Part shown: positions 55,665 to 64,000 of the stretch, piece after piece | How positions within the stretch are numbered: position 1 is the first letter of the stretch | Layout of the letters: the number at the start of each line of letters is the position of its first letter | NCBI RefSeq assembly: GCF_030409875.1 | Contig: NZ_JAUFQR010000001.1 | Coordinates: 1,798,001-1,862,000 of the forward strand | Source: Chryseobacterium tructae | Lineage (GTDB): Bacteria > Bacteroidota > Bacteroidia > Flavobacteriales > Weeksellaceae | Direction: 5' to 3' | Length of the DNA: 64,000 nucleotides | Notes under the pieces: generated by a model | Databases searched by the model: none | What the model was told of the DNA's origin: nothing | What the model saw: the letters and a program-made list of their open reading frames with translations, nothing else | Translations under genes and position numbers: made by a program

Positions 55665-56969
55665 ATGAAGCTCACTCTAGTCATCCTGTTATTCCCAATT
55701 CTTATGTTTGGGCAGAAAAATGTGCCCACTAATCTTGAGAAATATATGCAAGCTCAGGTTGAAGTAAATAATTTTAGTGGAGCTGTCCTTGTGTCGAAAG
55801 ACGGCCATGTTTTATTAAAAAAAGCATATGGTTTGGCAGATTACGAGTGGAATATTAAAAATACCGTTGATACTAAATTTCAGTTAGCCTCAGTCACAAA
55901 ACAATTTACTGCCACAGCTATACTTCTATTGATTGAAAAAGGGAAGCTGTCCCTTAATGATAAACTGAGTAAGTTCTTTCCAGATTACCCCAAGGCTGAT
56001 AGCGTTACGATTCATATGCTTTTATCTCATACCTCAGGGCTGACTATGGGTTTTAAAGACATAGCTTTAAGCTCGGTGGACAAAGATTCTGCCTATGCCG
56101 CGATAAAAAAAATGCCTTATGAATTCTCTCCGGGAACTCAAAGCGGATACAGCAATATTGGCTATTATCTATTGGCTAAGATCATTGAAAAAGTATCAGG
56201 TGAAAAATATGCCGTTTTTTTAAAGAAGAATATATTTGAAAAAGCAGGGATGAATAATACAGGTATTAGTGATAATAAGTCTATCGTTGAAAAAAAAGCA
56301 AGAGCTTACTATCAGACAGAAAATGGTTTTATTCAGAATCCTTATATCAATTGGGAAATTAATGTAGGGCATGATGGGGTATATTCTACTGTTGAAGATC
56401 TGGCGTTATGGGATAAAACACTATATGGAACCGGTATTCTTTCTGCACAGATGAAAACCCTAATGTTTAAGCCTTATGGCACTGAAAATTGGGGATATGG
56501 CTTTATCATCAATCCATTTTACAATCACGGACATCAATTAATTGCTCATGACGGTGGATTTTTTGGTACCATGACTTCCTTTAACCGATTTACGGATGAT
56601 AAACTTTTTGTGACCGTACTTTCCAATAACGAATCATTTTCCCATATCATAAGTTATGGACTTTCCGCCATTGCATTGGGAAAAGAGGTCGAGCTTCCTT
56701 ACAAACATCATCGAGTTGAAATAACTCCGAGTTTATATGATCAATACATCGGTAAATATGATAAAATTACCATATTGAAAATTGACGGTAAACTTTATTT
56801 TAATAACGTGGAGATGGAGCTCATCCCAGAGTCTAAAACCAAATTTTTCAGGGCAGATAATAATGATAGAACAATTGAATTTATTCCGGATAGTAAGGGT
56901 ATTTACAATTCTATAATTTTGACAAAAGGTGGGGTAAAAGAAGCTGTAGGAAGGAGTAAATCGCTATAG
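55665..56969 (+). CDS. Secreted beta-lactamase-related serine hydrolase
   Basis: 434 residues. Signal peptide LVILLFPILMFGQ. Serine nucleophile S76 in SVTK (76-79), the YSN triad in SGYSNIGYYLLAK, and HDGGFFGTM as the third motif. The C-terminal 100 residues form the strand-rich cap common to the family's peptidase branch (GKYDKITILKIDGKLYF). It lies 76 bp after the AraC gene, which likely regulates it. Activity (esterase, peptidase) is not known. Confidence 0.87.
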   Translation: MKLTLVILLFPILMFGQKNVPTNLEKYMQAQVEVNNFSGAVLVSKDGHVLLKKAYGLADYEWNIKNTVDTKFQLASVTKQFTATAILLLIEKGKLSLNDKLSKFFPDYPKADSVTIHMLLSHTSGLTMGFKDIALSSVDKDSAYAAIKKMPYEFSPGTQSGYSNIGYYLLAKIIEKVSGEKYAVFLKKNIFEKAGMNNTGISDNKSIVEKKARAYYQTENGFIQNPYINWEINVGHDGVYSTVEDLALWDKTLYGTGILSAQMKTLMFKPYGTENWGYGFIINPFYNHGHQLIAHDGGFFGTMTSFNRFTDDKLFVTVLSNNESFSHIISYGLSAIALGKEVELPYKHHRVEITPSLYDQYIGKYDKITILKIDGKLYFNNVEMELIPESKTKFFRADNNDRTIEFIPDSKGIYNSIILTKGGVKEAVGRSKSL

Positions 56970-57299
56970 TGATCTTGATAGTTGATTGATTATCAATTCT
57001 GGTTACAGTAACAACGTGCTTTTTTGCATCAACTTTAAATTTGTAATAAATTGATTTTTCAATCTCAGCTTTCTTATTGCCGATTTTGAAAATGTTTTAC
57101 ATTTATGTTGTTGAAAATCATTGATTTGGGATTTGTTCGTCTACTGGGAGTCTATTTAAGATACTTTTGATGAAAAAAAATCAAACAAAGTCAATCTAAT
57201 TTTTATATTTGCATCTGTTGGATTTTTAATTTTGATAGACTTTCAGGATTCCAATAAAAATTTAAAAACGAAATAACAATAAACAAATAAGAATAAAGG
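56970..57299. other. Spacer before the membrane AraC gene
   Basis: 330 bp, very A/T-rich. A TATATTTG at 57204-57211 fits the -7 consensus for the gene at 57300, but no TTG at the right distance is present. Nothing else could be named. Confidence 0.45.
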
Positions 57300-58439
57300 A
57301 TGGATAATATTAATTTATTAATTATTGTAAATATAATCTCTTTATTCATTTCATTGTTTTTAGCATTTTTTCTGATTACTCTTAAAACAAAGTACAAAAC
57401 AAGCAATTCTTTATTTGCTCTTTTTCTAATATTAAATGCAATAGATATTAGTGAGCCTTTGTTTAACATGATGATTGATGGTCCGTCTAATCTGGGAATG
57501 TTTAGGACTACCTTTGCTTTTCTGCAAATTCCTGTTTTTTATCTGTATGTAATATCAGTTTGTTACTCTGATTTTAAGTTAAAGCCAAAATATTGGCTGC
57601 ATGTGCTTCCATTTTTAATGGTTAATTTGGTTTTACTGCCCCGTTTTTATGGTGTGGATGAAGCTTCTAAAATGAGTTTTATTCAGAATCGTCAAAATAT
57701 GATAGAAGTCCGGTTTATTCATATTTTAATACATCTGCAGATGGTTCTATATATTATTTCTGTTTTTAGAGTACTAAGAAAAACAAAGAAACTATATCTT
57801 GAAAACTATGCCGGAAAAAACATCAGTTCCTATAATTGGTTATTCCAGTTTACCATTGTACTGACTATTTTATATGCGGTAGCTTTTTTGAAAAATATTT
57901 TAAAATTTTCTGACTATCAATATATTTCCGAATGGATCAAGATCGGCCTTTTATCGTCCTCTCTTTTTGTTTTTTGTTGGTATCTATTCAAAGCGCTAAA
58001 TAACCCTGGTCTTTTTAGAAATATTGATTCAAAATTAAAGCTTGTTTCTGAGCTTGTTTCTGAAGAAAAAAATAGTAAGGAATCAGTAGAAGATGAAAGG
58101 GAGCCTAATGAAGACCTTTTGAAGCTAAAAAAATATATGGTTGAGAAAAGACCTTTTCTGAACTCTTCACTTACCATTCAGGATGTTTCCAATGATATTG
58201 AAATTCCTGTTCGGGATTTATCTCTTTTAATCAATCATCAATTAGGGCAGCATTTTTATGACTTCGTAAATGCCTATCGAATAGAAAGTGCTAAGGATAT
58301 TTTAAAAGATACTTCAAAAAGCAAGGTAACGGTTTTAGAAATTCTATACGAAGTTGGCTTTAATTCAAAATCTTCTTTCAATACTGCTTTTAAAAAACAC
58401 ACAGGCAATACACCAACAGCTTACCGTAAGGGAATGTAA
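57300..58439 (+). CDS. Membrane-anchored AraC-family regulator
   Basis: 379 residues. The N-terminal 240 residues hold six or seven membrane helices (first one LLIIVNIISLFISLFLAFFLI). After a charged, helical linker (about 255-280) the double helix-turn-helix ends in DSRVTVLEILYEV-like and YEVGFNSKSSFNTAFKKHTGNTPTAYRKGM, the hallmark end of AraC proteins. Such proteins let a membrane sensor act directly on DNA. It lies 152 bp before the serine hydrolase at 58591, with a palindrome between them. Confidence 0.88.
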   Translation: MDNINLLIIVNIISLFISLFLAFFLITLKTKYKTSNSLFALFLILNAIDISEPLFNMMIDGPSNLGMFRTTFAFLQIPVFYLYVISVCYSDFKLKPKYWLHVLPFLMVNLVLLPRFYGVDEASKMSFIQNRQNMIEVRFIHILIHLQMVLYIISVFRVLRKTKKLYLENYAGKNISSYNWLFQFTIVLTILYAVAFLKNILKFSDYQYISEWIKIGLLSSSLFVFCWYLFKALNNPGLFRNIDSKLKLVSELVSEEKNSKESVEDEREPNEDLLKLKKYMVEKRPFLNSSLTIQDVSNDIEIPVRDLSLLINHQLGQHFYDFVNAYRIESAKDILKDTSKSKVTVLEILYEVGFNSKSSFNTAFKKHTGNTPTAYRKGM

Positions 58440-58504
58440 AACAGTGTTTTGTAATTATTCGAACTCTTTTTTATAAAGATTCCTACCCATTTTTTATACA
58501 AATT

Positions 58505-58528
58505 CGACCGACTACATTTACTCGGTCG
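58505..58528. promoter_or_regulatory. Palindromic operator candidate upstream of the serine hydrolase
   Basis: CGACCGA-N10-TCGGTCG, a perfect 7-base inverted repeat in otherwise A/T-rich DNA. A TAGCTTTG (-7-like) follows at 58531-58538, so a bound protein would interfere with or assist that promoter. The binder may be the neighbouring AraC protein. Confidence 0.5.
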
Positions 58529-58530
58529 CA

Positions 58531-58538
58531 TAGCTTTG
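58531..58538 (+). promoter_or_regulatory. Probable -7 box of the serine hydrolase gene
   Basis: TAGCTTTG fits TAnnTTTG and lies 53 bp before the ATG. No clear TTG at -33 exists, which would suit an activator-dependent promoter. Confidence 0.4.
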
Positions 58539-58590
58539 AGCTCTTCCACATCTTTGTATCGAAATAATTTTTAACATAAAAAACGATACA

Positions 58591-60051
58591 ATGAAAAGCT
58601 CCTTTTATTTACTAATTCTTATAGCGCTATTTTCAAGCTGCCAAACAAGTAAAAAAGTTTTTTCGGAAAAAAGAGATTACAGCTTTCTTACTGATAGTTT
58701 AAACATTAAGCCACAATTAGAAAAGTATAAGCTTCCTGGATTTAGCCTTGTGGTTTTTGAAAATTATAAGATTGTTTATTCAAATCAGGTAGGAGTGAAG
58801 TCAATGGATTCTAAAGAAAAATTAGATGAAAACACGGCTTTTTCTACAGCATCTATTGCAAAACCAATCACTGCACTTCTTTGCCATATTCTTGAAGAAA
58901 AAGGCTTAATTAACCTGAATGATCCAATAGATAAATACCTAAAGCGATGGCATTTGCCAAAAAGTAAGTTTACTGAAAATAAGAATCCAACCTGGAAACA
59001 GTTTTTAAATCATACGGCCGGTACAAGTCAGGGTGGATTTGAAGACCATTACGAAGGAGAAGCAATTCCAACAATAACGCAAAGCCTTTTAGGGCAGATT
59101 CCAAGATACGATAAGGAAATTGAATTTTTGTTTACACCGGGAACCAGCTTTGAATATAGCGGTGGTGGCTATGTAATCATCCAAATGGCATTAGAAGATA
59201 CTTTGAATAAATCTATTGCAGAATTGGCACAAGAATATATCTTTTCACCTCTTGGAATGAAAAATACCACAATGATTCAGCCTAATGAAAAAGGATTTCT
59301 AAAGAATGTGGCTTTTGTACATGATAAAGAAGGAAAAGTGATAAAAACAGGTCTACCCATCACGCCTCAGGTTGCACCATCTGGGTTATGGTCTACCCCT
59401 ACAGATCTGGCTATACTTTCCATTGAGATCCAAAATGCGCTACGCAATAAAAACAATAAGGTGATTTCTCATCAGATCGCAAAAGAAGTAACAAAAGTGA
59501 CTGCTTTGAAAAATGCGGTTGGAGGATGGAGTTATGGCTGGCAAAAATCTTTTGGATATAGTAATTATGATTGGTTCTCGTGTAATGGTTCCAATACTGG
59601 AGTTGGAGGCAATGTTTTGGCTTCTATGACAGATGGTAATGGGATGGTATATCTTGCCAATGGCGAAAAACCGAACCGTTTTCCTGTAATGAATTATACC
59701 AGAGCAAAGATTCTCACAGTGATGGATTGGAATAAAACAACTCATGAAGATATTCAGGAACTCCCATTAAGTCTTAAAAAACAACTCATTGGAACCTATG
59801 ATGATTTTCTCTACGGACAGGGAATGGAAACGAAAATTCTGGAAAAGAATAACCGTCTGTATGTAGAGTCTCCAATTTTGGAACATTTTAAAGGGAAAAA
59901 TGAGTATGAATTACTCTATCTGAAAAATGGAACCTTTAGAATTGTAGATTATCCGAACCTGTTAACATTTAATTTCAGTAATGGAAAGGTAAACTCTGTC
60001 ATCTTAACAAGAGATTCTCTGAAAATAGAAGTTCAGATGATTAAAAAATAG
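58591..60051 (+). CDS. Lipoprotein beta-lactamase-related serine hydrolase
   Basis: 486 residues. Lipobox LIALFSSC (Cys17). The nucleophile S88 lies in SIAK (88-91), the YSG motif in FEYSGGGYVII, and a third motif in the GSNTGVGGN region, where the usual HGG is replaced by NGSNT. The C-terminal 90 residues are a beta-rich cap. It is preceded by a palindromic operator and the AraC gene. It differs from the two other serine hydrolases of the window in being membrane-anchored. Substrate unknown. Confidence 0.82.
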   Translation: MKSSFYLLILIALFSSCQTSKKVFSEKRDYSFLTDSLNIKPQLEKYKLPGFSLVVFENYKIVYSNQVGVKSMDSKEKLDENTAFSTASIAKPITALLCHILEEKGLINLNDPIDKYLKRWHLPKSKFTENKNPTWKQFLNHTAGTSQGGFEDHYEGEAIPTITQSLLGQIPRYDKEIEFLFTPGTSFEYSGGGYVIIQMALEDTLNKSIAELAQEYIFSPLGMKNTTMIQPNEKGFLKNVAFVHDKEGKVIKTGLPITPQVAPSGLWSTPTDLAILSIEIQNALRNKNNKVISHQIAKEVTKVTALKNAVGGWSYGWQKSFGYSNYDWFSCNGSNTGVGGNVLASMTDGNGMVYLANGEKPNRFPVMNYTRAKILTVMDWNKTTHEDIQELPLSLKKQLIGTYDDFLYGQGMETKILEKNNRLYVESPILEHFKGKNEYELLYLKNGTFRIVDYPNLLTFNFSNGKVNSVILTRDSLKIEVQMIKK

Positions 60052-60094
60052 ATTCAACAAATATTAAAAAAACAAAAACTTAAACTCAAAAAAT

Positions 60095-60793
60095 ATGAAC
60101 CCATTATTTTTAATTCCAGTAGTAGCAATCATTGCAGGTGTAGCTTTCATGATCATCATGAATAAAAAGCACAAAACTGCAAAATCAGAAATTGATTTAG
60201 ATTCTGAACGAACTAAATATGACCCATACAAACAAGAGCTTCTCGCTCAGGATTTTTCAAAATTAACACAGTGGATGAATGGTAAACGCATTGATGCTTT
60301 TACTTCTGCCTCAGTTCCTCAGTCAACAACCGATAAAGTGCAGGAGCTTTTAACTGACGGGATAAAAAATGTAGCATTATCAACGATTGGTGTAAAACTT
60401 AGACGGATTGAAACAGATTGTTTCTGGGTGTTAAGTGGAAACGATCTTCATTTTTTCAGTACCAATACAGTGAACGAATTAGATGAACACATTGTATTTG
60501 ATCATTTTAGAATTGAAAATGCAAGTCTTCGATATGGAGGAATCCTGAAATCGAAATTGGGTGCTTATTCGAAATTATCAGAAGAATATTTACCTCAAAC
60601 CCATGTTATTACTTTTGATATTGACGGAAGTTCGCTGTCTCTTGAAATTCATGATAGACTGAATTACAGAGTTGATCCGGGAGATATGCTCAATCTAAAG
60701 AAGCAATTGGAAATGAGAGCAAAGTATCAGGTCGTTGGGGAAAGATTTGTAAAAATTTTACAGGATAAATTCTCTAATCTAAAAATGTCTTAA
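60095..60793 (+). CDS. Hypothetical protein with N-terminal membrane anchor
   Basis: 232 residues. One membrane helix at residues 2-22 (PLFLIPVVAIIAGVAFMIIM), then a cytosolic or periplasmic mixed domain with FWVLSGNDLHFFSTNT, FRIENASLRYGGILKSKLG and HVITFDIDGSSLSLEIHD, which reads like a PH-type or DUF-style strand fold. No family was recognised. It lies 6 bp before the DUF1266 gene, so the two are an operon and may work together. Confidence 0.6.
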   Translation: MNPLFLIPVVAIIAGVAFMIIMNKKHKTAKSEIDLDSERTKYDPYKQELLAQDFSKLTQWMNGKRIDAFTSASVPQSTTDKVQELLTDGIKNVALSTIGVKLRRIETDCFWVLSGNDLHFFSTNTVNELDEHIVFDHFRIENASLRYGGILKSKLGAYSKLSEEYLPQTHVITFDIDGSSLSLEIHDRLNYRVDPGDMLNLKKQLEMRAKYQVVGERFVKILQDKFSNLKMS

Positions 60794-60799
60794 TACAAC

Positions 60800-61513
60800 A
60801 TGGGATTTTTTTCAATTTTTTTTAATTCATTTAAAAGCATACGATTAAATGATAAAAATACAGTCAGCGGTTATTTATTAGATCATTTGCTCGTAGGTTC
60901 GATGTATGCTGAACAAAAATCGGCGTACCTGAATTCTTATGAAACAGGTTTGAATAAATCTGATATTACAACACTGGTTGAAACGTATTGGGGAATATCA
61001 GATCAAAATCAGGCTATAGTGATTCTTCAGAATTTACACGACAGAAATCAGGATGAAAACCTTGATATTGTGTATAAAGCATTTGAAAATCCGGAAAATT
61101 ATGCTGATATTTTAAGATCAAATCTATCAAATGAAGCTGGTATTTTTGAATATTATGTAGACCTATTCAGAAAACTGAGAAGTGTTGTTCCTGAATTGAT
61201 TGAGCAGAAGGTTATTACAGACTTTACTCAATTAAAAAAAACAAAAGATAGCGGTTGGAATTATGGAAGAAGTGTATTTTTAGCACGCTGTTGTTACGAA
61301 TTGGGTTATATCTCAGAAAAAGAACTCATAGAGTATTTAGCAAAATCCCACAAGGAATTGAAAAAATATTGCAGCACCTGGAAAGAATATACAACGAGTT
61401 ATATTTTCGGAAGGGCTATTTGGGGCGGAGGCAATAATAATGGAATGGTACAGATTGCCAATGACTTATTGGATAACCCCAAAAGCCCACTCAAAAACAA
61501 AACATATATCTGA
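60800..61513 (+). CDS. DUF1266 family protein
   Basis: 237 residues. The C-terminal domain has the family signature WNYGRSVFLARCCYELGYIS then EYTTSYIFGRAIWGGG. The N-terminal half is helical and divergent. DUF1266 proteins occur in many bacteria and are often near secretion or toxin-related loci, but the function is unknown. It follows the membrane-anchored gene by 6 bp. A terminator lies 92 bp downstream. Confidence 0.8.
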   Translation: MGFFSIFFNSFKSIRLNDKNTVSGYLLDHLLVGSMYAEQKSAYLNSYETGLNKSDITTLVETYWGISDQNQAIVILQNLHDRNQDENLDIVYKAFENPENYADILRSNLSNEAGIFEYYVDLFRKLRSVVPELIEQKVITDFTQLKKTKDSGWNYGRSVFLARCCYELGYISEKELIEYLAKSHKELKKYCSTWKEYTTSYIFGRAIWGGGNNNGMVQIANDLLDNPKSPLKNKTYI

Positions 61514-61604
61514 TTATAGAATCCTATGTTCAAAAATTTGATGAAACATAACTCTCCTTATCATCGGTAAATCTCTTTTTTCTTTAGATTAATTCAATTT
61601 TCGC

Positions 61605-61636
61605 AAAAAAAATCCCAACTTTCGTCGGGATTTTTT
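61605..61636. terminator. Bidirectional hairpin terminator
   Basis: AATCCC...GGGATT stem with an inner AC/GT pair, four-base loop TTTC, and A/T runs on both sides. It serves the converging genes ending at 61513 (plus) and 61675 (minus). Confidence 0.8.
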
Positions 61637-61674
61637 CATTCTATAGTTTTGTGACTTTTTAGACAGATGAGGTA

Positions 61675-62214
61675 TTAAAATCGATAGCCAATACTCAAGC
61701 CTAGCTTTACAACCTGGTCATGATCTGTTTTGTTTGCATTGAAGACAAGTCTTCCGTAGCCTGCGTTGGCTTCAAAAACCAATCCTTTCTTTGTGACCAG
61801 TTTCCATCCCAATCCAGCGCCCAGTGCAAGATCATGCACATTCTTACCTTCAGTGAACGTACGATTATCTGCAGCATATATTTTCTTTCCATCAATGGAA
61901 GTGAACATTCCAAATCCTTCGACAAAAAAACCGGAAGCATATTTTTTTCCAAAATAATATCTGTAATAAGGGGAGATGTAGTAATTCATATCATCCTCTT
62001 TTGTATTGTCATAAATTTTAAATGCAGAAATTCCCAATGAAGAATTTTTGCTGAGATACCGTTCAAAACCTACTTCTACAGCACCGGATAACGGCGCGAT
62101 TAAGTTTAATTTAATTTCATTATTTTTCTGATAAGGATTTACATCAGTTTCACTTTGAGCTTTAACAGAATAAAAAGCAAACAAAGTGATGAGTAAAAAA
62201 ACCGTTTTTTTCAT
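61675..62214 (-). CDS. Outer-membrane beta-barrel protein (DUF3575-like)
   Basis: 179 residues from ATG 62214 (the in-frame start at 62244 adds ten residues before the signal peptide). Signal peptide ends FYSVKAQ. Barrel strands: IKLNLIAPLSGAVEVGFERYL, ISPYYRYYFG, GFFVEGFGMF, ALGAGLGWKLV, and the final VKLGLSIGYRF. The opening 'LNLIAPLSGAVEVGFERYLS' is typical of the DUF3575/OmpW-like small barrel group. Outer membrane. It lies 90 bp downstream of the AraC gene at 62304, so it may be controlled by it. Confidence 0.82.
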   Translation of the reverse strand: MKKTVFLLITLFAFYSVKAQSETDVNPYQKNNEIKLNLIAPLSGAVEVGFERYLSKNSSLGISAFKIYDNTKEDDMNYYISPYYRYYFGKKYASGFFVEGFGMFTSIDGKKIYAADNRTFTEGKNVHDLALGAGLGWKLVTKKGLVFEANAGYGRLVFNANKTDHDQVVKLGLSIGYRF

Positions 62215-62303
62215 AAAAAAGTTATTTGAATTATTGAAATGCAAAACTCAATTAATTCAAATTAGAACAGGTTTCAAAAGCTTAAAAATGGAGAAAATGG
62301 TAC

Positions 62304-63491
62304 TTATTTGAGGGTGTTTTTATATTCATTGGGTGTCTGGCCAGTCACTTTTTTAAAGGCGTTATAAAAAGTTGTTTTTGAAGTAAATCCGGATTCTAAT
62401 CCTATGGTCAGCAAAGTATAGTTTTCATATTCCGGATCTGATATCATTTCCTTCACAGCTTCCACACGATATTGGTTGATATAATGGGCAAAGTTGTCGC
62501 CCGTTATTGTGTTTACAATTTGGGAAACATATCCAGGGCTTATTCCTAGTTTTTCAGCCACTTTTTCTCTGTTTAATGTACTGTCGGTATAAATATGCTG
62601 ATCTCTGCAAAGAGCTTCCAGTTTTTGGAAATAAAGATTATCTGCCGTGATAGATTCTTTATATTCTTGTGGAGTGCTATTCTGTACAATTTGCAAATCC
62701 ATATGCGAAATAACTGAATCTTGATTTAAAAGATTGTAGACAGCATCTTTGTTTTTGGCAAGCTTGTACTTGTAAATGCCTATATAGGCTGTCCAGTGCA
62801 TGATAAATGTTGCCGCTAAAGCCAGCCCACTCATGGTAGAGGAAACGTCTATTCCTAAAAAGAAGCCAGCCATATACGTAATGAGCCAGGTAGATAATAA
62901 TAAATAGAGAGTCGTTAATAAAGTAATTACCCATTTTTTCTCTTGTGGATCTTTTAAGTGTCTTATCATAAAATAAGAATAAAAAGGAGGAAACAGGATA
63001 ATGATAAAAGCAAATAAAAGCTGAATCAGTCTAAGTATATTGATGATGAAAATACCAAAACCTTCGATTTTATAGATTCCTAAAATATCATTAAGATGGT
63101 ATAAAATGGTAAAAGTAGAGGAGTAGGCAAACGGAATGTAATACAAATAGGTTCTTTGTTTGTTCTTTACAGTATCATCAATTCGGTTTATTATAAAAAG
63201 GAAGATGAAGACGGGTGGTAAAAATATCCACTCAATATAGTCCAGAAAACATAGCAAAGGATAGGATTTAAATGCGCCTTCAAGTTCAAAAACGTAATTC
63301 AATAAAACAAAGGAAAGTGCAAACAACAAGTAGGCTAAATATCTATTTGACTGACTATTGAAGAGGGAAGATTTTAAAATAACCAAGCCTAATATTAATC
63401 CCTGAAAAATCGCGATATTTAAAAGTGTAGTATAAATCAATTTTTTATAAGCTTGTTCTAAAGATTTTTTAAAGATAGCTCTTTCATGCAA
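62304..63491 (-). CDS. Membrane-anchored AraC-family regulator
   Basis: 395 residues. Six or seven membrane helices in the first 250 residues (IFQGLILGLVILKSSLF, YLLFALSFVLLNYVF and others). The C-terminal double HTH ends in LLTIGLESGFTSKTTFYNAFKKVTGQTPNEYKN, the family signature. It has the same architecture as the gene at 57300, with only moderate similarity in the sensor part. The next gene on the same strand, downstream, encodes an outer-membrane barrel. The signal sensed is unknown. Confidence 0.87.
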   Translation of the reverse strand: MHERAIFKKSLEQAYKKLIYTTLLNIAIFQGLILGLVILKSSLFNSQSNRYLAYLLFALSFVLLNYVFELEGAFKSYPLLCFLDYIEWIFLPPVFIFLFIINRIDDTVKNKQRTYLYYIPFAYSSTFTILYHLNDILGIYKIEGFGIFIINILRLIQLLFAFIIILFPPFYSYFMIRHLKDPQEKKWVITLLTTLYLLLSTWLITYMAGFFLGIDVSSTMSGLALAATFIMHWTAYIGIYKYKLAKNKDAVYNLLNQDSVISHMDLQIVQNSTPQEYKESITADNLYFQKLEALCRDQHIYTDSTLNREKVAEKLGISPGYVSQIVNTITGDNFAHYINQYRVEAVKEMISDPEYENYTLLTIGLESGFTSKTTFYNAFKKVTGQTPNEYKNTLK

Positions 63492-63915
63492 ATTGACACA
63501 ACAAATTTATAGCACAGCTGATGATTTCTTTTTTTAAATTGAGAAATAAGTTCAATTAAGATTATTTATTAAAAAAGAAATGGAAATAAGAACTGTGGAA
63601 ATTTAAAAAATAACCCCTTTTAAAATAAGCAGTACTGTTTTTGTTGTAGGTAGGACGTTATCCAAACTCTTTTTCCTGATATGGAAATCTTGTTAGCACT
63701 ATGTTTTGAAAATAAGCGATTTAAAATTGGTGTAGTTGGGGTAAATCGTCTTGCTTTTTTGCCTTAAGACAATACCATATTTAAATCGTACATTAAAGTA
63801 TATAGTCATCTGAAAATTCATTAATATTGTTTAAAATATTCAGAATGCACATTGCGTGTCTTTTTTTAAATTAACAGTAATTGTAAGATCTGATACTTAT
63901 ACCCAATCAAAAAAG
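63492..63915. other. Spacer between AraC and the window-end gene
   Basis: 424 bp, A/T-rich, divergent promoters expected. No repeat family of the window was found in it and no clear promoter motif could be assigned. Confidence 0.5.
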
Positions 63916-64000
63916 ATGAAAGCTCTAATAATATCTTTATGTATTACTTTTTTTTCAACAACATTAGTTTTTTCGCAAACTTCTGAGAGAAAATTTGTAT
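63916..64000 (+). CDS. Secreted protein, 5' end only
   Basis: ATG at 63916 opens a signal peptide (MKALIISLCITFFSTTLVFSQ) followed by TSERKFV and the window edge. The function cannot be told from 28 residues. Confidence 0.6.
   Translation, partial: MKALIISLCITFFSTTLVFSQTSERKFV

Overview
The window looks like chromosome from a Bacteroidota of the Flavobacteriia, most likely Chryseobacterium or a close Weeksellaceae relative. The evidence is low GC with A/T-rich spacers, a type IX secretion C-terminal sorting domain, many lipoproteins with an SC lipobox, a Bacteroidota-type VgrG, TAnnTTTG-type -7 promoter elements, LytTR and membrane-AraC regulators, and secreted proteins beginning with an IGIN-type ATLDV motif. 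The genus is an inference from protein style; no rRNA is present. No tRNA, rRNA or CRISPR array was seen.

Layout. 1-6.2 kb: surface proteins, namely the end of a beta-helix protein, a giant RCC1-repeat type IX secretion substrate (21 repeats arranged as 3 x 7) and a small 5-fold repeat protein. 6.4-12.4 kb: a LytTR response regulator with its histidine kinase, an outer-membrane barrel, an alpha/beta hydrolase, a D-cysteine desulfhydrase-like enzyme and an acetyltransferase. 12.4-15.7 kb: small unrelated genes separated by dispersed palindromic repeats. 15.8-25.8 kb (minus strand): an orphan type VI secretion (subtype iii) vgrG island. VgrG is followed by three different predicted peptidoglycan-attacking effectors: a PAAR-like/CHAP amidase, a GH19-like glycosidase and an LAS-type zinc peptidase. 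Each overlaps the start of a signal-peptide-bearing candidate immunity gene, and the three effectors appear to share a common non-catalytic domain. 26-28 kb: a REP-associated tyrosine transposase with its REP hairpins and a 168-bp tandem duplication. 28-36 kb: hydrolases, a macroglobulin-like/TonB-plug protein, YdeI, a P-loop kinase-like protein and PhzF. 36.6-40.2 kb: the oxidative pentose-phosphate operon gnd-zwf-pgl. 44.8-48.9 kb: a Crp/Fnr regulator followed by a tight YceI / tautomerase / SDR / NTF2-ABM monooxygenase / nitronate monooxygenase operon. 49-54 kb: AraC, isochorismatase-like, MFS and TetR genes, with a matched pair of 27-bp operators. 54.7-63.5 kb: AraC regulators, two beta-lactamase-related serine hydrolases, a DUF1266 protein and an outer-membrane barrel. 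The window ends 85 bases into a secreted-protein gene.

An important caveat for every reader: at least twelve otherwise normal genes or gene positions carry a single-base loss in an A or T run that breaks the frame. All are deletions and none is in G/C. The pattern fits systematic sequencing or assembly error better than biological decay. I give the full corrected extents and type these genes as pseudogene only because they are broken as written.
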